DNA from: an uncultured Bacteroidales bacterium
Lineage (GTDB): Bacteria; Bacteroidota; Bacteroidia; Bacteroidales; UBA3824
Length of the DNA: 53,790 nucleotides
Direction of reading: 5' to 3'
Assembly: GCA_946409405.1 (NCBI GenBank)
Contig: CAMJWL010000003.1
Location: 1 to 53,790, forward strand
In this document: positions 8,824-17,100 of the stretch, one piece after another
Position numbering within the stretch: the stretch's first letter is position 1
Layout of the letters: every line of letters starts with the position of its first letter
Notes under the pieces: generated by a model
The model's database searches: none
What the model saw: the letters and a program-made list of their open reading frames with translations, nothing else
Told to the model about the DNA's origin: nothing
Made by a program: the position numbers and the translations under genes

Positions 8824-10305
8824 ATGAGGTTCTTGACACACATATTGGTTCTCGTAACGCTGTTAATAATTAGCAGCGCGTCCCTTCGTGCGCAGTACGT
8901 AGTGGATTGGGCGCAGACATACGGAGCCGACGGCTGGGACGAGGCAAACACCTGCATCGAACTCCGCAACGGCGACCTAATGGTAGCGGGATTCGCCAAA
9001 TTGCAGGAGAAAAACCTTTGGATTGTAAGGACGCATCCCAACGGACGTGGACGCTGGGGCAAAATTTTCGACGAATACTTCTCCTCCGCCGCCAACAGCA
9101 TGATTCAAGACACCGATTCCAACATCGTTATCACCGGCTACGCCACACGCAAGCGCGAATATCAGAGCAACCTTCTCCTTATGAAAATGGATACGGACGG
9201 CAATCTCATTTGGCAGAAAACCTTCGGCGGCGACGGTGACGAGGAAGGTTATCAGGTAATAGAATGTAAGGACGGAGGATACGCCGTGGCGGGCTTTACA
9301 AGCAGCAACCTCGATGGCGACCCAAACTGGTACATCATTAAAGTAGATCGCAACGGCAACATGCTTTGGGACCAACAGTTTGGCGGCAGCAACGACGACC
9401 GCGCCCTCGGCATAGCGCAGACATACGACGAAGGTTTTGTGGTAACGGGACACATCGGCGCAGTGGACGGCGGACGCAAACTCATGTCTATCTTAAAACT
9501 GGAAGCCGACGGCTCCGACACATGGTCGCAGTGGTATTACATCAACGACTGGTGCGCTGGCACGTCCATCATAGCCACACGAGACAGCATGATAGTGGCG
9601 GCGGGCTACACCAAGGCCTATACCATCACCGACTACGACGCATTAATAGTAAAGACAGACATGAACGGCGACACCCTTTGGACGCGCACATACGGCGACG
9701 AAGACTGGCAGGAGGCGACGGGACTGATAGAGGCATACGACAACACATACGTAATGAGCGGCTTCACGGCGTCCAACAGGAAAGACCATTCGAGTTTCCT
9801 GATGATGAAATACGACAAACGAGGCAACCTCCTATGGACGCACTCCTTCAAACGAAAAAGCCAGGACTACGCCAAGGCAATCGTGGAAACACGCGACAAC
9901 GGAATTCTATTGGCTGGCACGACCCTCTCATTTGGCAAAGGCTGGGACATGGCGGTGCTAAAAATGCAGCCCGAAGACCGCACCGATTTGTTTTTCTCCT
10001 TCCCAAGCGACACACTATCCACCACACTGCGCAAAACGTTAAACTTTGAGATGTGCCTCAATAGTTTTGGTGTGCCGATAGAAGTGCTTGTATCAGTTAA
10101 CGGCAGGGTACAGATTATCGACAACGACTTCCAGAAACTCACTGCCGAGCAACGCAAAACCGGCTGCGACTATCCCCTCTCCTACCCCGTAAGCCTCAAG
10201 CCCGGCAAAAATATCGTAAAAGTGGAAATAATTGATTATAAGAACTATACATTTTCCAAACAGATAGAAGTCTATCGACTACCAGGCTACGACTTCATCC
10301 GTTGA
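8824..10305 (+). CDS. Secreted repeat protein, beta-propeller-like, unknown function
   Basis: Signal peptide, then recurring D-x-NG-x-x-LW-x-x-TFGG and DGGYAVAGFTSS-type units. Confidence 0.65.
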   Translation: MRFLTHILVLVTLLIISSASLRAQYVVDWAQTYGADGWDEANTCIELRNGDLMVAGFAKLQEKNLWIVRTHPNGRGRWGKIFDEYFSSAANSMIQDTDSNIVITGYATRKREYQSNLLLMKMDTDGNLIWQKTFGGDGDEEGYQVIECKDGGYAVAGFTSSNLDGDPNWYIIKVDRNGNMLWDQQFGGSNDDRALGIAQTYDEGFVVTGHIGAVDGGRKLMSILKLEADGSDTWSQWYYINDWCAGTSIIATRDSMIVAAGYTKAYTITDYDALIVKTDMNGDTLWTRTYGDEDWQEATGLIEAYDNTYVMSGFTASNRKDHSSFLMMKYDKRGNLLWTHSFKRKSQDYAKAIVETRDNGILLAGTTLSFGKGWDMAVLKMQPEDRTDLFFSFPSDTLSTTLRKTLNFEMCLNSFGVPIEVLVSVNGRVQIIDNDFQKLTAEQRKTGCDYPLSYPVSLKPGKNIVKVEIIDYKNYTFSKQIEVYRLPGYDFIR

Positions 10306-10353
10306 CATTAAATACAACAATACAAGTACTTACAAAACCTAAAAAATACTACG

Positions 10354-10926
10354 ATGAAACATATAATGCAAAAAGTTCTGACGATAATTATTCTGACGCT
10401 GACAATGCTACACACCGCCACAGCGCAGAAACCCAACCTCCGCGCAATGTCCAACGAGGTCTATTATTGGTTTTCGGTCAAGATTTCCAACAGCATCGAC
10501 CGCAACACCAAACTGGAGGCATACGCCCTGCGCGTGATTTCGCCCAACATATACAGCGGCAACCTGCGCAAATTCCAAAAAGCACTTTGGGAGGGTTCCA
10601 AACTCGGCACCAAGATAGCCATCGGGCCATTTAATTCGATGGACGAGGCAAAATCCGCCCTCCAAATCTACAAAAACCACAAAGACAGCACAGTGATTGA
10701 TACTTACGACAGCCAGGTGTCGTGGTTTCTCGTGGACATAACGATAATGCCCCGCAGCCGCTCATACCAATTTGAACGAATCCCGGCACGAGTGGCATTC
10801 GGCAACGCGAAGGAGTTCAAGGCGGCACTCAAAGAGAGCCTCTCATTCAAGAAACTTGCTATCGGCCCCTTCATCGACGACATGCAGGCAGAACGGTCAA
10901 AGGCATTATACAGAGTAGAAGAGTAG
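10354..10926 (+). CDS. Secreted SPOR-like repeat protein
   Basis: Signal peptide; two segments ending in AIGPFNSMDEAKSAL and AIGPFIDDMQAERSKAL resemble SPOR repeats. Confidence 0.5.
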   Translation: MKHIMQKVLTIIILTLTMLHTATAQKPNLRAMSNEVYYWFSVKISNSIDRNTKLEAYALRVISPNIYSGNLRKFQKALWEGSKLGTKIAIGPFNSMDEAKSALQIYKNHKDSTVIDTYDSQVSWFLVDITIMPRSRSYQFERIPARVAFGNAKEFKAALKESLSFKKLAIGPFIDDMQAERSKALYRVEE

Positions 10927-10964
10927 CGACGGGCTGTCGTTCATCCCAAAAACATAAAAACGAA

Positions 10965-11579
10965 ATGGATATATTTTTAGACAAAGGAACAATGGAATTT
11001 CTGACCGTAGCGTCAGAATATTGCGCGTTTGTAGAGAAGGCGCGCAAGTTTTCGCGGAGGGATTTTGTTACCAAACTCCACAAGATACTTGCGCTCGTAT
11101 ATCTCAAGATGACGCTCCTCAAAGACGACCCGGAGTGCGACCTCATGGACGGCGAGCCGGAAGCGTTTTTGTCGGAGTACGACTACGAACACATCCGCTC
11201 CATCGTGAGCGCACGGCTTGGGTCGCTCGACCGTTACATCGACATCAGCCACGCCGCCATGCCCGACGAGGAAACCGAACAGATGGAAGTGTCGCAATGC
11301 GTGGCGGACGTATATCACAACCTCAAAAACTTTGTGGAAAACTTCCGCACGGGTTCCGAAGACGCGGCTCAGGCATCAAGGCAAGAGTTGATAGGCGACT
11401 TCCGCGACACATGGGGACCGAGGGCGTTGTCGCTACTTGCGGCGATACACACCTTTGTATATAATCCCGATATAGACGAGGAGGACGAGGACGACTTCAA
11501 CACCCCCTCCTCGCTACCCCACTCCACCGGCAACTCCCTGTTAGACAACTACATGGAGAGTTACCGACGCAAATTGTAA
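10965..11579 (+). CDS. DUF5063 family protein
   Basis: MDIFLDKGTMEFLTVASEYCAFVEKARKF...SLLAAIHTFVYN resembles DUF5063. Confidence 0.65.
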   Translation: MDIFLDKGTMEFLTVASEYCAFVEKARKFSRRDFVTKLHKILALVYLKMTLLKDDPECDLMDGEPEAFLSEYDYEHIRSIVSARLGSLDRYIDISHAAMPDEETEQMEVSQCVADVYHNLKNFVENFRTGSEDAAQASRQELIGDFRDTWGPRALSLLAAIHTFVYNPDIDEEDEDDFNTPSSLPHSTGNSLLDNYMESYRRKL

Positions 11580-11619
11580 ACAATCATCAAAAACTATAAC
11601 ATTTTAATACGAAACAACC

Positions 11620-12840
11620 ATGTTCAAAAAACTACTTTTTCTGGCAATAATCTCCACATTATTGCTCTCGTGCATGAAGACCACGCACAAGACGGTATAT
11701 CGCCCATCAACAACAACTACCACCAGCAACACCAGCAGGACTACCACCAACAGCGGTAGCAGAACTACCACCAACGGCGGCAAAACAACCACTACCACCA
11801 CCGGCGGCAAGACCACCACAAACGGCGGCAAGACTACCGTCAACAACGGCGGCAAGCAGACTCCCACCAAGCCCACCAACAACACCACTGGCGGCAAAAC
11901 CACCTCCAACACCACCGGCGGCGCATCAGGCTCATACGCACAGTATGGCCAGACGTTCAAAACCACCTTCAAAGGCAATGAAGACCTCCAACTCCTCAAA
12001 GAACTGTCCACATGGCTCGGCACTCCCTACCTCTACGGCGCACAAACCAAGGGCAAAGGCACCGACTGCTCCGGCTTCGTGATGATGGCAATCCAAAACA
12101 CCTACGGCATCAAACTCAACCGTACTGCCGGATCGATGCTTGCAAACGTCAATTACGTGGACCGCAACTCACTCGAATGTGGCGACCTCATCTTCTTCGG
12201 TACCAGCAGCAATGTCTATCACGTAGGCCTTTCGCTCGGCGGCGACAGATTCATCCACTCCGCTTCGAGCAACAAGGTAGGCGTTAGAACCGAGACCCTC
12301 ACCCTCAACTACTACAAACAAAACTACTACCGCGCAGGTCGCATCAAGCAACTCGACAAGCGCAACCAGAGGGGCGGCTTCCTGGAACCCGAAGACATCG
12401 AAGTAGTGGAAACCATCGCAGCAAAACCCTCCACAACCACCGAATTTTCGGAGCAGATGGGCGTTAAGTTCGAAGGCAACGAGGACATCAAACTCCTCAC
12501 CGAAATAAGCGAATGGATGGACACTCCGTTCTACACCGGCAAGTCTGAGAAGAACGTAGGCACCGACGGAATCGGCTTTGTAGCAGGCGTTTACAAGAAC
12601 GTCTATGGCATCAACTACGAACACGACATCGAGAAAATCATGGCATCGCTCACCAAGGTAGAGCAGTCTGACCTCCAATTTGGCGACATCGTAGTATATA
12701 AGTACGAAGACAAGTATCCCGTAATCGGCATTTACCTCGCCGACGGCAAAATCGCCTACACCTCAGTAAACGGCGTTGCAACCGTAGAAATGGCAATCGG
12801 CGCATACGAACTCTACTTCTGCGGCCGCCCGGCAAAATAA
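11620..12840 (+). CDS. Lipoprotein with Thr-rich linker and two NlpC/P60-like domains (second degenerate)
   Basis: Lipobox-like LLSCMK; Thr/Gly/Asn linker; domain 1 GTDCSGF...YHVGLSLGGDRFIHSAS; domain 2 GTDGIGF...YPVIGIYLADGKIAYTS. Confidence 0.88.
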   Translation: MFKKLLFLAIISTLLLSCMKTTHKTVYRPSTTTTTSNTSRTTTNSGSRTTTNGGKTTTTTTGGKTTTNGGKTTVNNGGKQTPTKPTNNTTGGKTTSNTTGGASGSYAQYGQTFKTTFKGNEDLQLLKELSTWLGTPYLYGAQTKGKGTDCSGFVMMAIQNTYGIKLNRTAGSMLANVNYVDRNSLECGDLIFFGTSSNVYHVGLSLGGDRFIHSASSNKVGVRTETLTLNYYKQNYYRAGRIKQLDKRNQRGGFLEPEDIEVVETIAAKPSTTTEFSEQMGVKFEGNEDIKLLTEISEWMDTPFYTGKSEKNVGTDGIGFVAGVYKNVYGINYEHDIEKIMASLTKVEQSDLQFGDIVVYKYEDKYPVIGIYLADGKIAYTSVNGVATVEMAIGAYELYFCGRPAK

Positions 12841-12856
12841 ACCACAACCAACTCAA

Positions 12857-12904
12857 AAAACGAATTTAAGCAAAATAGGAAAGCATTTTGTTTAAATTCG
12901 TTTT
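12857..12904. repeat. 20-bp-arm AT-rich inverted repeat between the NlpC/P60 paralogs
   Basis: AAAACGAATTTAAGCAAAAT / ATTTTGTTTAAATTCGTTTT, one mismatch, 8-nt loop. Confidence 0.9.
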
Positions 12905-12928
12905 ATGCGTTATAAAAAACTTATTAAA

Positions 12929-13981
12929 ATGACAAGAAAACTTTTAATGACGGCAACGGTAACAGCGGCATTATTACTATCAACCACATCATGCACCTTT
13001 GCCGAAGACATCGACGACTGGAACCCGCAAACCGACTCCACGCAGACCGTTAACGACGACTACGAAAAATACGGCAAGAAACTCGGCGTAAAATTCAAAG
13101 GCACAGAAGACATCAAACTCATCAAGGAAGTGGCATCGTGGCTCGGCACCCCTTATAAATACGCAAGCAACACCAAAGGCAAAGGCACAGATTGTTCGGG
13201 CTTTGTATCCTCGGTGTTTATGAACGTCTATGGCGAAAAACTATACCGCACCTCCGGCTCCATGGTGCTTAATGTCAACAAGGTGGACCGCGACAAACTC
13301 GAATGTGGCGACATCCTCTTTTTTGCAAACGCCAAGGGCAGCATCTACCACGTCGCCATCTATCTCGGCGACAACATCTTCATCCACTCCGCCACGAGCA
13401 ACAACATAGGCGTAAAGACCGAGACCCTGACGCTCAACTATTATAAGGAGCATTACTACATGGCTGGGCGCGTCAAGAGCCTCGACAAACGCAGCGCGCA
13501 AGCCACGCCGACACACGAAAAACCCGCACAACCCGTGGACGAAATTCACACTATTGCCGAAAAACCAACCACATACGCCGAATTTTCGGAACAGATGGGC
13601 GTAGCCTTCTCCGGCAACGAAAACCAAAAACTCCTCACCGAAATCAGCGAATGGATGGGCACTCCGTTCTATACCGGCAAGGCAGAAAAAAACGTCGGCA
13701 CCGACGGAATCGGCTTTGTAACAAGCGTCTTCAAAAACGTATATGGCATCACCTACGAGCGCAACGTAGAAAAAATGATGGACGCGCTCAAAGAAGTCAA
13801 GCAATCTAACCTCAAATTTGGCGACATCGTAATCTACAAAAAAGACGACAAATACCCTGTAATCGGTATTTATCTCGGCGACAACAAGATTGCCTACACC
13901 TCTATGAAAGGCGTTGCAACCGTAGATATGGCCATCGGAGCATACGAATTGTATTTCTGCGGCCGCCCTTCTACCAAATAA
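12929..13981 (+). CDS. Second tandem NlpC/P60 double-domain lipoprotein
   Basis: MTRKLLMTATVTAALLLSTTSCTF signal/lipobox; domain 1 GTDCSGF; domain 2 GTDGIGF. Start chosen at the internal ATG of the 12905 ORF. Confidence 0.87.
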   Translation: MTRKLLMTATVTAALLLSTTSCTFAEDIDDWNPQTDSTQTVNDDYEKYGKKLGVKFKGTEDIKLIKEVASWLGTPYKYASNTKGKGTDCSGFVSSVFMNVYGEKLYRTSGSMVLNVNKVDRDKLECGDILFFANAKGSIYHVAIYLGDNIFIHSATSNNIGVKTETLTLNYYKEHYYMAGRVKSLDKRSAQATPTHEKPAQPVDEIHTIAEKPTTYAEFSEQMGVAFSGNENQKLLTEISEWMGTPFYTGKAEKNVGTDGIGFVTSVFKNVYGITYERNVEKMMDALKEVKQSNLKFGDIVIYKKDDKYPVIGIYLGDNKIAYTSMKGVATVDMAIGAYELYFCGRPSTK

Positions 13982-14070
13982 TTGACACGCCATAACTCAT
14001 TGAAAACAACCAAGGTAAGACAGTAATAGCAAAAAAATTACAAAAAAATTAAAAAAAATATCGTCAAAAA

Positions 14071-14102
14071 TTTGCACAATTCGCTAAACTGTCTTACCTT
14101 TG
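14071..14102 (+). promoter_or_regulatory. Promoter upstream of the tRNA-Asp pair (TTTG-N20-TACCTTTG)
   Basis: TTTG at 14071-14074, 20 nt, TACCTTTG at 14095-14102. Confidence 0.75.
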
Positions 14103-14142
14103 CATCGCAAAAAGCAAAAGAGGTTCTTTGCAAACATATAAC

Positions 14143-14216
14143 GGTTTGGTAGTTCAGTTGGTTAGAATACATGCCTGTCACGCATGGGGTCGCGAGTTCG
14201 AGTCTCGTCCAGACCG
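14143..14216 (+). tRNA. tRNA-Asp (GTC)
   Basis: GGTTTGG acceptor pairs with CCAGACC; anticodon loop CTGTCAC; T-arm GTTCGAGTC; no encoded CCA. Confidence 0.95.
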
Positions 14217-14338
14217 CTAAAAGATGCAGCTCGAAACAAGCTGCGACGCTCTTTTGAAAACATTATTATTATAAATGAGAAAAAAGATTTTCATTTGCCA
14301 TCCAACAAAACAAAATTTTTTTTACAAAAAATAAGTAA

Positions 14339-14412
14339 GGTTTGGTAGTTCAGTTGGTTAGAATACATGCCTGTCACGCATGGGGTCGCGAGTTCGAGTC
14401 TCGTCCAGACCG
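14339..14412 (+). tRNA. tRNA-Asp (GTC), identical second copy
   Basis: Same 74-nt sequence as 14143-14216. Confidence 0.95.
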
Positions 14413-14442
14413 CAATTAGATGAGATAACTTGTTTTTTTTAG

Positions 14443-14478
14443 AGTCTCTCCAGGCGAATTTTAGGAGAGACTTTTTTT
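14443..14478 (+). terminator. Intrinsic terminator after the tRNA-Asp pair
   Basis: AGTCTCTCC/GGAGAGACT 9-bp perfect stem followed by a T tract. Confidence 0.9.
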
Positions 14479-14590
14479 GTGTCAATACATTAAAAAAAAT
14501 TTCAAATCATACTTGCACATACAATTATTTTTTTTTACCTTAGCCGTCTGAAATAGAATATACACAAAAAAACATAAATTACTGAAATCC

Positions 14591-15592
14591 ATGACGTTAC
14601 TTGAACAAATAAGAGAAAACGCCAAGAAAGTCGGCAAGCGCATTGTGCTTCCCGAAGGCGAAGAAGAACGTACACTCAAAGCCGCCGACACTATCCTCGG
14701 CGAGGGAATCGCACAACTCGTGCTTATCGGCAATCCCGACACAATAGCCAAAGAAGCCGAGAAATTCGGCCTCAAAAACATCTCTAAGGCTACCATCGTT
14801 GATACCAAGACCTGCGACAAGAAACAGGCTTACGCCGAACTCATGGCGCAAATCCGTGCCGCCAAGGGCATGACCGTAGAGAAGGCTCTCAAACAACTCG
14901 ACAGCCCCTACTACCTTGGTACACTGATGATTAAGGCTGGCGACGCCGACGGTATGGTGGCTGGTGCTATCTGCTCCACCGCCGATACAATTCGCCCCGC
15001 GCTCCAATACATCAAGACCGCTCCTGGTATTAGCACAGTGTCAGGCGCATTCGTGGTTGTAGTTCCCAAAAAAGAGTACGGTCAGGACGGCGTGTTCCTC
15101 TTTGCCGACTGCGCTGTAACCATCGCGCCCACCGCTCAGCAACTCGCTGACATCGCGGTAATTAGCGCAAAGACAGCCAAGGATCTCACCGGCATCGACC
15201 CCAAGGTTGCAATGTTGAGCTTCTCCACCAAGGGTTCCGCTCAGAGCGACGAGGTTGACAAGGTGGTTGAGGCCACAAAACTCGCTCAGGCTGCCGCTCC
15301 CGAACTCGACATCGACGGCGAAATGCAAGCCGACGCCGCTATGGTTCAGAAGGTTGCAGACTTGAAAGCCCCTGGCAGCCACGTTGCTGGCAAGGCTAAT
15401 GTGTTGGTATTCCCGTCGTTGGAAGCCGGCAACATCGGTTACAAACTCGTTCAGCGTCTCGCAGGTGCCGACGCAGTTGGTCCCATCCTCCAAGGCATGG
15501 CCGCCCCCGTCAACGACCTCTCCCGTGGATGCTACGTTGAAGACATCATCAACATGGTGGCAATCACAGCACTCCAAGCCGCCGCAAAGTAA
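14591..15592 (+). CDS. pta: Phosphate acetyltransferase
   Basis: MTLLEQIRENAKKVGKRIVLPEGEEERTLKAA...DADGMVAGAICSTADTIRPALQ; followed by ackA. Confidence 0.95.
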   Translation: MTLLEQIRENAKKVGKRIVLPEGEEERTLKAADTILGEGIAQLVLIGNPDTIAKEAEKFGLKNISKATIVDTKTCDKKQAYAELMAQIRAAKGMTVEKALKQLDSPYYLGTLMIKAGDADGMVAGAICSTADTIRPALQYIKTAPGISTVSGAFVVVVPKKEYGQDGVFLFADCAVTIAPTAQQLADIAVISAKTAKDLTGIDPKVAMLSFSTKGSAQSDEVDKVVEATKLAQAAAPELDIDGEMQADAAMVQKVADLKAPGSHVAGKANVLVFPSLEAGNIGYKLVQRLAGADAVGPILQGMAAPVNDLSRGCYVEDIINMVAITALQAAAK

Positions 15593-15600
15593 ACATCAAT

Positions 15601-15760
15601 TGCCGCCTACGGCGACGTTTATTAACGAAAATTACCGTCAATTAAAAAAAATTTTCGTCAATTTTTAATTAAAAAAAATTTTCGATAATTGACGATAAAT
15701 TCACGGTAATTTTCGTTTAGAAATCCAACGCCGCAAGGCTTTGAAAACAACAAAAATTTA
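15601..15760 (+). repeat. Intergenic composite element copy B (pta/ackA)
   Basis: GCCGCCTACGGCGACG hairpin; AACGAAAATTACCGTCAATT ... AATTCACGGTAATTTTCGTTT inverted arms; GCAA-loop hairpin CAACGCC-GCAA-GGCTTTG at 15726-15743. Confidence 0.75.
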
Positions 15761-15776
15761 CGTTACATAACAAAAA

Positions 15777-16979
15777 ATGAAGATATTAGTAATCAATTGC
15801 GGTAGTTCGTCGTTGAAGTACCAACTCATTGATATGCCGTCGGGCGACGTGCTTGCAAAAGGCGGCGTTGAAAAAATCGGCATGGCGGATTCGTTCCTCA
15901 AATGCGCCAAGGGCGACGGCCCCAAGACCCGCATCGACAAGCCGATGAACGACCATCAGGACGCTATCGAACTCGTCCTCAACACTTTGACCGACAAGAA
16001 TCTCGGCGTTATCTCCTCGCTCAGCGAGATTGAGGCTGCCGGACACCGCGTACTCCACGGCGGCGAATTTTTCAAGGAGAGCGTCATCATCAACGACGAC
16101 GTTATCGCCAAGATTGAAGAAATTGCGCCCCTCGGTCCCCTCCACCAGATGGCAAACCTCAAAGGCATCCGCGCCATGAAGAAAGCAATGCCCTCGCTCC
16201 CGCAGGTGGCAGTGTTTGATACGGCATTCCATCAGACCATCCCCGACTACGCTTATATGTACGCAATTCCCTACGAATTGTACGAAAAACTCCATATCCG
16301 CCGTTATGGTTTCCACGGCACAAGCCACAGGTACGTCTCCAAACGCGCCTGCGAAATCCTCGGTCTCGACTACAACAACTCCAAACTCATCACCTGCCAC
16401 ATCGGCAACGGCGCGTCTTTGGCGGCTATCGTCAACGGCAAGGTGGTTGACACATCGATGGGCTTGACCCCGTGCGAAGGCGTTGTGATGGGCACTCGCT
16501 GCGGCGTTATCGACCCCGCCGTGTTCCCGTACCTGTTTGAAAACGGCGCGTTGAAACCCGAAGATATGAACAACTTCATCAACAAGCAATCTGGCGTTTT
16601 GGGCGTTTCGGGCGTTTCGTCGGATATGCGCGATGTGGAGGAGGCAGCATTTGTCCGCAAGGAATACCGCGCCGCCCTCGCCTGCAAGATGCAGGATTAC
16701 AGCATCAAGAAGTACATCGGCGCATACATGGCAGCGATGAACGGTTGCGACGCCATCGTATTCTGCGGCGGCATCGGCGAGAAGGGCGACACCACACGTC
16801 GCGGCGTTGCCATGAACTTGGAGTGGCTCGGCGTGGAGTTTGACGACACCATCAACACCGGTCTCCGCGACAAGGAAATGGTTATCAGCAAGCCGACATC
16901 GAAGGTGAAGGTCGTAGTAGTGCCCACAAACGAGGAACTCGTAATCGCACAGGACACCCTCGACTTGGTAAAACGATAA
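15777..16979 (+). CDS. ackA: Acetate kinase
   Basis: MKILVINCGSSSLKYQLID, RRYGFHGTSHRYVS, HIGNGASLAAI, VFCGGIGEKG. Confidence 0.97.
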   Translation: MKILVINCGSSSLKYQLIDMPSGDVLAKGGVEKIGMADSFLKCAKGDGPKTRIDKPMNDHQDAIELVLNTLTDKNLGVISSLSEIEAAGHRVLHGGEFFKESVIINDDVIAKIEEIAPLGPLHQMANLKGIRAMKKAMPSLPQVAVFDTAFHQTIPDYAYMYAIPYELYEKLHIRRYGFHGTSHRYVSKRACEILGLDYNNSKLITCHIGNGASLAAIVNGKVVDTSMGLTPCEGVVMGTRCGVIDPAVFPYLFENGALKPEDMNNFINKQSGVLGVSGVSSDMRDVEEAAFVRKEYRAALACKMQDYSIKKYIGAYMAAMNGCDAIVFCGGIGEKGDTTRRGVAMNLEWLGVEFDDTINTGLRDKEMVISKPTSKVKVVVVPTNEELVIAQDTLDLVKR

Positions 16980-16989
16980 TTTTTTCAAC

Positions 16990-17074
16990 GCGAATTAAAG
17001 CGAATTATAACGAATTTTAGACGAATTACCCAAAAATGATTCGCTTTAATTCGTTGTAATTCGTTTTAATTTTT
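16990..17074. repeat. Inverted array of 10-bp-phased CGAATT words
   Basis: CGAATTAAAG CGAATTATAA CGAATTTTAG aCGAATTACC, facing ATTCGCTTTA ATTCGTTGTA ATTCGTTTTA. Confidence 0.85.
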
Positions 17075-17100
17075 GTTTTTTTTAAAATCCGACACCGTAG

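Noticed and set aside
11604-12023. 139-aa minus-strand Val/Leu/Pro-rich ORF
   Set aside because: Complement of the ACC-rich Thr linker in the NlpC/P60 lipoprotein.
14291-14485. 64-aa minus-strand ORF (RLELATPCVTGMYSNQLNYQT)
   Set aside because: Antisense to tRNA-Asp; a common spurious annotation.
15786-16988. 400-aa minus-strand ORF opposite ackA
   Set aside because: Complement-frame artefact of codon bias; ackA on the other strand is unambiguous.
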